Part shown: piece after piece, positions 11,501 through 23,200 of the stretch
Layout: every line of letters begins with the position of its first letter
How positions within the stretch are numbered: the stretch's first letter is position 1
Assembly: GCF_036373705.1 (NCBI RefSeq)
Contig: NC_089864.1
Coordinates: forward strand, 6,098,001-6,162,000
Reading direction: 5' to 3'
Source of the DNA: Amia ocellicauda
Lineage: Eukaryota; Chordata; Actinopteri; Amiiformes; Amiidae
DNA length: 64,000 nucleotides
Position numbers and translations under genes: made by a program
The notes under the pieces: generated by a model
Seen by the model: only the letters and a program-made list of their open reading frames with translations
What the model was told of the DNA's origin: nothing
Database searches by the model: none

Positions 11501-13751
11501 GTAAACATTAAAAACAACATATAAATGAGTAAACAAATGACCGTTTAAAATAAATTCAGGACATTCCCCAACTACCATCTCTTCTTACAACAGGATAGGC
11601 CTACTTCTTTATTTATCTTTAAACAACTAAAAAATAAATCGAAATGCCGCTACACTTCTTCTGAGACACAGCCTTTACCAACAATTCCACCACCTCAGGT
11701 TTCAGCTTCTCTCGTCAATGAGGCCGTGTGTCCACCAAAGTTTTTTTCCTGAGACCAGCGTATTTTTTCAGTTGTTTGCAATAGGAGCGCCTATTCCCCG
11801 CAGAGCGCTGGATGTTTTTTATCTGGTCGCCGAGAGTTGAAAAATGTTCAACTTTGGTTAAAACGCAGCGCTCGTCACTGTCACTTTTTTCCCAGCCGTC
11901 CAATTACACTGGATGAGGGGCGGGACAAATACCACACCGACTGTCTGTCCTCTCTCTCTGCGTGCTTCAGCCTTCCCTTCATCCAGAGCAAGAGCCAGAG
12001 CGACTACTCTACCTTGTGCCCACATGGTACATTCAGTATTTGTTAGCAACGCAAACTATCTGCGACATTAGGTTCTTCAACACATTACTTCCGCGGATAT
12101 TCCGAATCACAGCACTGAAACACCGCTGCGTATGCAAAGTGCTCCCAGCGGGGCGCTGTCAGAAGAGTGCGGGCATTGTGCAGAAAACGCCACCACCAGG
12201 CAGCACATGTTGTCACGCAGATTAATTTTGGTGCAACCGCGCCAGCTTGCCCTGCTAGAATATAAAATATAGTCTTACATCTACAATTATTGTAATACTC
12301 CAATAACTTTTGATTTAACTGACCAAAAAAAACTAAAAAACAATAACAAAACTGCTTGACTTGAAGAATCTCAGTCGACTGAGGGGTCTCCGACTGATGA
12401 TTCGACTCGTCCACTTTCAGGGGGCAGCCCAAGTCAATATGCTCATGAATTAATAGCTAATGTTCGGCAAAATCATGGTGAGGTATGGAGAGCTATAGTA
12501 AGTCATTTACAAAGTATGTAAAACCATGGCAAAGCAAAACACATGCATGGAAAACCACAGGAAAACTGAAAAGCTACCAAGCAGATTCACTTTGGTGACC
12601 TTTTACAAGGGTTGAATTTCTAGATCACAGACATATTTATTTTAATTCAGTATTTAACCCTGCTGTGGTACCATGGGTTCTCTGTGACCCCACACCAATG
12701 GTACTGTCAACGTAACTTTTTTCATGGTACCAGAGCAGGGTTAAGCTCTCAGGAAGGTGGGACTGTTTAAAGTCAGAATAGGTCTGAAGGAGAATTTCCT
12801 GAAGCCTTCACTGATGCCCACAATGCCCATTCATTAAGCAGCGACTATCCACACAGGTGGGGGCAATTACGACATTGCAGAAACAGCTGGTTAGACATTG
12901 CTCTTCCATAACCTGTACTGGACTGGGGTGAACAGAATCACCCCATTGCATGAAGACAAACGCACGACTGCCTGCCTGCTGCGATACACAATGTGATTTG
13001 AAGGACACAAGTCTGCTCAGATTGCTCAATATTCCTTTCCGCTAATTCTGGCTTGATTTTCAGCCAGTCAAGTGGAAATGTGAAACAGCACTTACTAAAA
13101 GTAATTTTAACATGGAATCAACTTTTTTTTTTTTTTACCTTATAGATGCGATTATTGTATTCACACGTCTTCTCGACTAGAAAAGGGAGGAACAGATATT
13201 GCAGTGAATCCATCTGAACAGCGCAAGACTCTCAATTTAATGCATTTTTCTAACATTTGACATTTAATTTTATTGTTTCTTTGAATTGGTATTCATTGAA
13301 TTGTTTGATGCTTACCACAGATTTTCATGTCACAGCAGTCAGTGGCATTATATGTCATTAAAACTTCATTCTCCTTGCAAGTGGGTGTTGGTTTGGGAGG
13401 TAATGGTACACACTCCTCTTTCAAGGTGACTTTACTGCAGGTACAGCTATGGCAATTGGATTCCCAAGTCTCACCAGCCTAAAAGACATGAAGACCCTGA
13501 GGTTAATTAATGATCCGAAAAAGATTGCACAGTAGCAGGGACACAACAGGGTCTACACAAATATTTTGAAATCACTTTGAATGAACCAAGTGTATATGCA
13601 GTTGAGTACTGAAATGTACCTGTACTTTCCCATATGAATGTCTTTTATGTATAAATGTGTGTAACTTGAGCACATACTAAATACTCTCCCATCTTTTAAC
13701 CTAAGAATAGTGATCTCACCTTCTTTGGTTCACCAAGGGGTCCTTTGCAGG
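8561..13751 (-). CDS. Gene A C-terminus: VWC-like region and cystine knot (exons 36-42)
   Basis: Exons 13720-13751, 13316-13478 and 13139-13176 encode a cysteine-rich VWC-like region ([13 protein letters not shown], then a TDCCDMKIC segment). Exon 10836-10943 continues it ([12 protein letters not shown]). Exons 10689-10728, 10490-10598 and 8561-8732 encode the C-terminal cystine knot, with CQGYC, a KCKCCQ cluster and a final CSCEIC. In gel-forming mucins this knot drives tail-to-tail dimerisation in the endoplasmic reticulum. All seven exon lengths (32, 163, 38, 108, 40, 109, 172) equal those of gene B. The intron before exon 38's successor is 2.2 kb and holds repeats; the last intron holds a Tc1-like element. 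Confidence 0.9.
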
Positions 13752-14253
13752 CTGCAAAATATATTTTAATATAAGAGAATTAAAATTAACCTGTACAGCA
13801 GAATGCTCAGCTTAAATCATGCAATGCTTCCATTGAATAGATTTGCACAGCAAGTGTCCCAGCTCTGACAACAAGACTCATATTTTGATATAGTGTTTTC
13901 CAACACTTTGAGATACAATCAGTTTCACAAGTATTGTAATCTGTTGAAATGCACTTTTCAAATTGAGTCCTTACAGTTTGCAGATTTAATTAATTAATTA
14001 GTAATTGTGAAACTAAGAAAACAGGTACAATAGTATTACTTACGAATTATGAGCGGATGAGTCGTGGGAGCTAAATAAAAGAGATTTGGTACCATATTAT
14101 AATAAGTATTATTAATAATAATTGTATCATAACATACTTTTTGCCATATAAGCAAACTTATTTCTGATTTGCCCAAAAAATCCTGAATGTTTTTATGAGA
14201 AACAACATTAAAGGAAAACAAACATTTAACCTATTTACTGCATTTGTTTTGTG

Positions 14254-14290
<37 letters not shown>

Positions 14291-17200
14291 GCTCAATGAA
14301 GCTGGCACTCACTGGCATAATCAGTCATTAAAATGTCTGAAAATCTTTCATTGGATTCCAACTCCTGGTACTGTATTCACAACAAAAGTGGAATTCTGCA
14401 GATATTTTATAGATACATTCATTTGGTTGAAATTGTATAAATTAAAAAGTCATAAATAAATACCTGTAGAAGTAGTTGTAGAACCTATACATTAAAAACA
14501 AACCATGTTCAGTATTGACAGCAAAAATATTACTAAACTACAAATAGATTGTGAGTGGTATATTTAAAATTCTACTGAGCGGTATTTAATAGAAAAAATA
14601 ACAATTGATATTCACTGTTTTCTTATTAATATTATGGTTATTGTGTAGTTTTGCTCGCTTTACTGCATTCCGGAGGTCAGCTTTTAATGTTTAAGAATAA
14701 CAACATATCTGATGTCTGAAGAGGCTTCATGCACTAGCTTTCTAGTACTATATGTGAGGAATCTATATGACATCACTCTCAAGGGAGGCAACCCACCACA
14801 TTATAACCCTGAATCCATAGCAAAAGTGAGAAGGCGCTCTATAAAGGGCAGACCTATGAGCTTGCATCAGCTACTAGAAGCAATTTAATGAGACCACAAA
14901 CGGTACCCGACAGATAGATAGATAGATAGATGAAAGAGAGACTGCTTAACAATTGAAATTGAGTTCTGATATGTAAAACATTAACAAATACCTGTATGCA
15001 CTGTGAATGCTGCATAGAAAAATAAAAATATTGTTATAATGCAAATAATACAATTATCTACAGGTAAACATAGTTATCTTGGAGACATAATTCAAATGAA
15101 TAGTTAAGTATTCTGACCTATAAAATGACTGAACAGCTTATCCACAATACTTGTAGGAGCCCTCACAAATAATGGAGATAATTCATTACATAAAATGGAA
15201 TGAAAAGACACTTTAAAATACTCAAATAACCGTGGAGCAAATCAATTTGGTTTCAGACTCCAAGGAAGATTTAAAACTGTAACAGTAAACATAAATTGGC
15301 TCCATGTGACCAATACGCAAAAATAATTCTGTTAATGCATCATGTATCTCAATGTAAAACATGATATTACACTGGAAGTATTATAAACGTGCAGAAAACA
15401 AAACATTTATATTCATATACAATTCAAAGCTATACCTGGTGTTATTGGTGTTGGTGTTGGTGGAGATGTCGTGGATTCTGTCACTGGTGTTGTTGATGTT
15501 GGTGGAGATGTCGTGGATTTTGTCACTGGTGTTGTTGGTGTTGGTGGAGATGTCGTGGATTCTGTCACTGGTGTTGTTGGTGTTGGTGTTGGCAGAGACG
15601 TCGTGGATTCTATCACTGGAGTTGTTGGTGTTGGTGTTGGCAGAGATGTCGTGGATTCTGTCACTGGTGTTGTTGGTGGAGATGTCGTGGATTCTGTCAC
15701 TGGTGTTGTTGGTGGAGATGTCGTGGATTCTGTCACTGGTGTTGTTGGTGTTGGCGGAGATGTCGTGGATTCTGTCACTGGTGTTGTTGGTGTTGGTGTT
15801 GGAAGAGACGTCGTGGATTCTATCACTGGAGATGTTGGTGTTGGTGTTGATGGAGATGTCGTGGATTCTGTCACTGGTGTTGTTGGTGGAGATGTCGTGG
15901 ATTCTGTCACTGGTGTTGTTGGTGTTGGCGGAGATGTCGTGGATTTTGTGAATGGTGTTGGTGTTGGTGGAGATGAAGTGGATCCTGTCACTGGTGTCGT
16001 TGGTGTTGGTGTTGGCGGAGATGTAGTGGATTCTGTCACTGGTGTTGTTGGTGTTGGTGGAGATGTCGTGGATTCTGTCACTGGTGTTGTTGGTGTTGGT
16101 GTTGGAAGAGACGTCGTGGATTCTATCACTGGAGATGTTGGTGTTGATGGAGATGTCGTGGATTCTGTCACTGGTGTTGTTGGTGGAGATGTCGTGGATT
16201 CTGTCACTGGTGTTGTTGGTGTTGGCGGAGATGTTGTGGATTTTGTCACTGGTGTTGTTGGTGTTGGCGGAGATGTCGTGGATTTTGTGAATGGTGTTGG
16301 TGTTGGTGGAGATGAAGTGGATCCTGTCACTGGTGTCGTTGGTGTTGGTGTTGGTGGAGATGTCGTGGATTCTGTCACTGGTGTTGTTGGTGTTGGTGTT
16401 GGTGGGGATGTCGTGGATTCTGTCACTGGTGTTGTTGGTGTGGGTGTTGGTGGAGATGTCGTGGATTCTGTCACTGGTGTTGTTGGTGTTGGCGGTGATG
16501 TCGTGGATTCTGTCACTGGTGTTGTTGGTGTTGGTGTTGGTGGGGATGTAGTGGATTCTGTCACTGGTGTTGTTGGTGTTGGTGGAGATGTCGTGGATTC
16601 TGTCACTGGTGTTGTTGGTGTTGGTGTTGGCAGAGACGTCGTGGATTCTATCACTGGAGATGTTGGTGTTGGTGTTGATGGAGATGTCGTGGATTCTGTC
16701 ACTGGTGTAGTTGGTGGAGATGTCGTGGATTCTGTCACTGGTGTTGTTGGTGGAGATGTCGTGGATTCTGTCACTGGTGTTGTTGGTGTTGGCGGAGATG
16801 TTGTGGATTTTGTCACTGGTGTTGTTGGTGTTGGCGGAGATGTCGTGGATTTTGTGAATGGTGTTGGTGTTGGTGGAGATGAAGTGGATCCTGTCACTGG
16901 TGTCGTTGGTGTTGGCGGTGATGTCGTGGATTCTGTCACTGGTGTTGTTGGTGTTGGTGTTGGTGGGGATGTAGTGGATTCTGTCACTGGTGTTGTTGGT
17001 GTTGGTGGAGATGTCGTGGATTCTGTCACTGGTGTTGTTGGTGTTGGTGTTGGTGGGGATGTCGTGGATTTTGTCACTGGTGTTGTTGGTGTTGGTGTTG
17101 GTGGAGATGTCGTGGATTCTGTCACTGGTGTTGTTGGTGTTGGCGGAGATGTCGTGGATTTTGTCACTGGTGTTGTTGGTGTTGGTGTTGGCGGAGATGT

Positions 17201-20200
17201 CGTGGATTCTGTCACTAGTGTTGTTGGTGTGGGTGTTGGTGGAGATGTCGTGGATTTTGTCACTGGTGTTGTTGGTGTTAGCGGTGATGTCGTGGATTCT
17301 GTCACTGGTGTTGTTGGTGTTGATGGAGATGTCGTGGATTTTGTCACTGGTGTTGTTGGCGGAGATGTCGTGGATTCTGTCACTGGTGTTGTTGGTGTTG
17401 GTGTTGGTGGGGATGTAGTGGATTCTGTCACTGGTGTTGTTGGTGTTGGTGTTGGCGGAGATGTAGTGGATTCTGTCACTGGTGTTGTTGGTGTTGGTGG
17501 AGATGTAGTGGATTCTGTCACTGGTGTTGTTGGTGTTGGTGTTGGTGGGGATGTAGTGGATTCTGTCACTGGTGTTGTTGGTGTTGGTGGAGATGTCGTG
17601 GATTCTGTCACTGGTGTTGTTGGTGTTGGTGTTGGTGGGGATGTAGTGGATTCTGTCACTGGTGTTGTTGGTGTTGGTGGGGATGTAGTGGATTCTGTCA
17701 CTGGTGTTGTTGGTGTTGGCGGAGATGTCGTGGATTCTGTCACTGGTGTTGTGGGTGTTGGTGTTGGTGGGGATGTAGTGGATTCTGTCACTGGTGTTGT
17801 TGGTGTTGGCGGAGATGTCGTGGATTCTGTCACTGGTGTTGTTGGTGTTGGTGTTGGTGGGGATGTAGTGGATTCTGTCACTGGTGTTGTTGGTGTTGGC
17901 GGAGATGTCGTGGATTCTGTCACTGGTGTTGTGGGTGTTGGTGTTGGTGGGGATGTAGTGGATTCTGTCACTGGTGTTGTTGGTGTTGGCGGAGATGTCG
18001 TGGATTCTGTCACTGGTGTTGTTGGTGTTGGTGTTGGTGGGGATGTAGTGGATTCTGTCACTGGTGTTGTTGGTGTTGGCGGAGATGTCGTGGATTTTGT
18101 CACTGGTGTTGTTGGCGGAGATGTCGTGGATTCTGTCACTGGTGTTGTTGGTGTTGGTGTTGGTGGAGATGTCGTGGATTCTGTCACTGGTGTTGTTGGT
18201 GTTGGTGGAGATGTAGTGGATTCTGTCACTGGTGTTGTTGGTGTTGGTGTTGGTGGGGATGTAGTGGTTTCTGTCATTGGTGTTGTTGGTGTTGGCGGAG
18301 ATGTCGTGGATTTTGTCAATAGTGTTGTTGGTGTTGGTGTTGGTGGAGATGAAGTGGATCCTGTCACTGGTGTTGTTGGTGTTGGTGGGGATGTAGTGGA
18401 TTCTGTCACTGGTGTTGTTGGTGTTGGCGGAGATGTCGTGGATTCTGTCACTGGTGTTGTTGGTGTTGGTGTTGGTGGGGATGTAGTGGATTCTGTCACT
18501 GGTGTTGTTGGTGTTGGCGGAGATGTCGTGGATTCTGTCACTGGTGTTGTGGGTGTTGGTGTTGGTGGGGATGTAGTGGATTCTGTCACTGGTGTTGTTG
18601 GTGTTGGCGGAGATGTCGTGGATTCTGTCACTGGTGTTGTTGGTGTTGGTGTTGGTGGGGATGTAGTGGATTCTGTCACTGGTGTTGTTGGTGTTGGCGG
18701 AGATGTCGTGGATTTTGTCACTGGTGTTGTTGGCGGAGATGTCGTGGATTCTATCACTGGTGTTGTTGGTGTTGGTGTTGGTGGAGATGTCGTGGATTCT
18801 GTCACTGGTGTTGTTGGTGTTGATGGAGATGTCGTGGATTTTGTCACTGGTGTTGTTGGTGGAGATGCTGTGGATTCTGTCACTGGTGTTGTTGATGTTG
18901 GTGTTGGTAGAGATGTAGTGGATTCTGTGACTGGTGTTGTTGGTGTGGGTGTTAGTGGAGATGTAGTGGATTCTGTCACTGGTGTTGTTGGTGTTGGTGT
19001 TGGTGTGGATGTAGTGGATTCTGTCACTGGTGTTGTTGGTGTTGGCGGAGATGTCGTGGATTTTGACACTGGTGTTTTTGGTGTTGGTGTTGGTAGAGAT
19101 GTAGTGGATTCTGTCACTGGTGTTGTTGGTGTGGGTGTTGGTGGAGATGTCGTAGATTCTGTCACTGGTGTTGTTGGTGTTGGCGGAGATGTCGTGGATT
19201 CTGTCACTGGTGTTGTTGATGTTGGTGTTGGTGAAGTTGTCGTGGATTTTGTCACTGGTGTTGTTGGTGTTGGTGTTGGTGGAGATGTAGTGGATTTTGT
19301 CACTGGTGTTGTTGGTGTTGATGGAGATGTCGTGGATTTTGTCACTGGTGTTGTTGCTGGAGATGTTGTGGATTCTGTCACTGGTGTTGTTGGTGATGGT
19401 GTTGCTGGAGATGTTGTGGATTCTGTCACTGGTGTTGTTGGTGTTGGTGGAGATGTAGTGGATTCTGTCACTGGTGTTGCTGGTGTTGGCGGAGATGTCG
19501 TGGATTTTGTCACTGGTGTTGCTGGTGTTGGTGTTGGTGGATATGAAGTGGATTCTGTCACTGGTGTTGTTGGTGTTGACATTGGTGGAGATATAGTTGA
19601 TTCTGTCACTGGTGTTGTTGGTGTTGGTTTTGGTGGAGATGTTGTGGATTCTGTCACTGGTGTTGTTGGTGTTGGTGTTGGTGGAGATGTCGTGGATTTT
19701 GTCACTGGTGTTGTTGGTGTTGGCGTTGATGAAGATGTAGTGGATCCTGTCACTGGTGTTGTTGGTGTTGGTGGAGATGTAGTGGATTCTGTCACTGGTG
19801 TTGTTGGTGTTGGCGGAGATGTCGTGGATTTTGTCACTGGTGTTGTTGGTGTTGGTGTTGGTGTAGATGTAGTGGATTTTGTTCGTTGTGTTGTTGGTGG
19901 AGATGTTGTGGACTTTCTCACTGGTATTGTTGTTGACGTTGGTGGAGATATAGTTGATTCTGTCACTGGTGTTGTTGGTGTTGGTGTTGGTGGAGATGTA
20001 GTGGATTCTGTCACTGGTTTTGTTGGTGTTGGTGGAGAAGTCGTAGATTCTGTCACTGGTGTTGTTGGTGTGGGTGATGTGGATTCTGTCACTGGTGTTG
20101 TTGGTGTTGGTGTTGGTGGAGATGTAGTGGATTCTTTCACTGGTGTTGTTGGTGTTGGCGGAGATAATGTTGATCCTGTCACTGGTGTTGTTGGTGTTGG

Positions 20201-23200
20201 TGGAGATGTCGTGGATTTTGTCACTGGTGTTGTTGGTGTTGGCGTTGGTGGAGATGAAGTGGATCCTGTCACTGGTGTTGTTGGTGTTGATATTGGTGGA
20301 GATGAAGTGGATCCTGTCACTGGTGTTGTTGGTGTTGATATTGGTGTTGTTGCTGGAGATGTTGTGGATTTTCTCACTGGTATTGTTGTTGACGTTGGTG
20401 GAGATATAGTTGATTTTTTCACTGGTGTTGTTGGTGTTGGTGTTGGTGGAGATGTAGTGGATTCTGTGACTGGTGTTGTTGGTGTTGGCAGAGATGTCGT
20501 GGATTTTGTCACTGGTGTTGTTGTTGTTGGCGGAGATGATGTGGATCCTGTCACTGGTGTTGTTGGTGTTGGCGGAGATGTCGTGGATTCTGTCACTGGT
20601 GTTGTTGGTGTTGGTGTTGGTGGAGATGTAGTGGATTCTGTAACTGGTGTTGTTGGTGTTGGTGTTGGTGGAGATGTCGTGGATTTTGTCACTGGTGTTG
20701 TTGGTGTTGGCGTTGGTGGAGATGAAGTGGATCCTGTCACTGGTGTTGTTGGTGTTGGCGTTGGTGGAGATGAAGTGGATCCTGTCACTGGTGTTGTTGG
20801 TGTTGGTGTTGGTGGAGATGAAGTGGATCCTGTCACTGGTGTTGTTGGTGTTGGTGTTGGTGTTGTTGCTGGAGATGTTGTGGATTTTCTCACTGGTATT
20901 GTTGTTGACGTTGGTGGAGATATAGTTGATTTTGTCACTGGTGTTGTTGGTGTTGGTGTTGGTGGAGATGACGTGGATTTTGTCACTGGTGTTGTTGGTG
21001 TTGGCGGAGATGTTGTGGATTTTGTCACTGGTGTTGGTGTTGGTGGAGTTGTCGTGGATTTTGTCACTGGTGTTGGTGTTGGTGTTGTTGTTGTTGGCGG
21101 AGATGTCGTGGATTCTGTCACTGGTGTTGTTGGTGTTGGCGGAGATGTCGTGGATTTTGTCACTGGTGTTGTTGGTGTTGGTGTTGGTGGAGATGTAGTG
21201 GATTTTGTTAGTTGTGTTGTTGGTGGAGATGTTATGGACTTTCTCACTGGTATTGTTATTGACGTTGGTGGAGATATAGTTGATTCTGTCACTGGTGTTG
21301 TTGGTGTTGGTGTTGGTGGGGATGTAGTGGATTCTGTCACTGGTGTTGTTGGTGTTGGTGGGGATGTAGTGGATTCTGTCACTGGTGTTGTTGGTGTTGG
21401 CGGAGATGTCGTGGATTCTGTCACTGGTGTTGTTGGTGTGGGTGTTGGTGGAGATGTCGTAGATTCTGTCACTGGTGTTGTTGGTGTTGGCGGAGATGTC
21501 GTGGATTCTGTCACTGGTGTTGTTGATGTTGGTGTTGGTGAAGTTGTCGTGGATTTTGTCACTGGTGTTGTTGGTGTTGGTGTTGGTGGAGATGTAGTGG
21601 ATTTTGTCACTGGTGTTGTTGGTGTTGATGGAGATGTCGTGGATTTTGTCACTGGTGTTGTTGCTGGAGATGTTGTGGATTCTGTCACTGGTGTTGTTGG
21701 TGATGGTGTTGCTGGAGATGTTGTGGATTCTGTCACTGGTGTTGTTGGTGTTGGTGGAGATGTAGTGGATTCTGTCACTGGTGTTGCTGGTGTTGGCGGA
21801 GATGTCGTGGATTTTGTCACTGGTGTTGCTGGTGTTGGTGTTGGTGGATATGAAGTGGATTCTGTCACTGGTGTTGTTGGTGTTGACATTGGTGGAGATA
21901 TAGTTGATTCTGTCACTGGTGTTGTTGGTGTTGGTTTTGGTGGAGATGTTGTGGATTCTGTCACTGGTGTTGTTGGTGTTGGTGTTGGTGGAGATGTCGT
22001 GGATTTTGTCACTGGTGTTGTTGGTGTTGGCGTTGATGAAGATGTAGTGGATCCTGTCACTGGTGTTGTTGGTGTTGGTGGAGATGTAGTGGATTCTGTC
22101 ACTGGTGTTGTTGGTGTTGGCGGAGATGTCGTGGATTTTGTCACTGGTGTTGTTGGTGTTGGTGTTGGTGTAGATGTAGTGGATTTTGTTCGTTGTGTTG
22201 TTGGTGGAGATGTTGTGGACTTTCTCACTGGTATTGTTGTTGACGTTGGTGGAGATATAGTTGATTCTGTCACTGGTGTTGTTGGTGTTGGTGTTGGTGG
22301 AGATGTAGTGGATTCTGTCACTGGTTTTGTTGGTGTTGGTGGAGAAGTCGTAGATTCTGTCACTGGTGTTGTTGGTGTGGGTGATGTGGATTCTGTCACT
22401 GGTGTTGTTGGTGTTGGTGTTGGTGGAGATGTAGTGGATTCTTTCACTGGTGTTGTTGGTGTTGGCGGAGATAATGTTGATCCTGTCACTGGTGTTGTTG
22501 GTGTTGGTGGAGATGTCGTGGATTTTGTCACTGGTGTTGTTGGTGTTGGCGTTGGTGGAGATGAAGTGGATCCTGTCACTGGTGTTGTTGGTGTTGATAT
22601 TGGTGGAGATGAAGTGGATCCTGTCACTGGTGTTGTTGGTGTTGATATTGGTGTTGTTGCTGGAGATGTTGTGGATTTTCTCACTGGTATTGTTGTTGAC
22701 GTTGGTGGAGATATAGTTGATTTTTTCACTGGTGTTGTTGGTGTTGGTGTTGGTGGAGATGTAGTGGATTCTGTGACTGGTGTTGTTGGTGTTGGCAGAG
22801 ATGTCGTGGATTTTGTCACTGGTGTTGTTGTTGGCGGAGATGATGTGGATCCTGTCACTGGTGTTGTTGGTGTTGGCGGAGATGTCGTGGATTCTGTCAC
22901 TGGTGTTGTTGGTGTTGGTGTTGGTGGAGATGTAGTGGATTCTGTAACTGGTGTTGTTGGTGTTGGTGTTGGTGGAGATGTCGTGGATTTTGTCACTGGT
23001 GTTGTTGGTGTTGGCGTTGGTGGAGATGAAGTGGATCCTGTCACTGGTGTTGTTGGTGTTGGCGTTGGTGGAGATGAAGTGGATCCTGTCACTGGTGTTG
23101 TTGGTGTTGGTGTTGGTGGAGATGAAGTGGATCCTGTCACTGGTGTTGTTGGTGTTGGTGTTGGTGTTGTTGCTGGAGATGTTGTGGATTTTCTCACTGG

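Noticed and set aside
11715-12432. Several short open frames on both strands in the GC-richer part of the gene A intron
   Set aside because: No shared product or phase-compatible exon. More likely an old mobile-element fragment.
13752-14043. Possible leftover D4 exons in gene A
   Set aside because: Both strands were read for VWD, C8 and TIL cysteine patterns and none was found. The 61-codon minus-strand frame at 14036-14221 only overlaps the micro-exon and has no such pattern.
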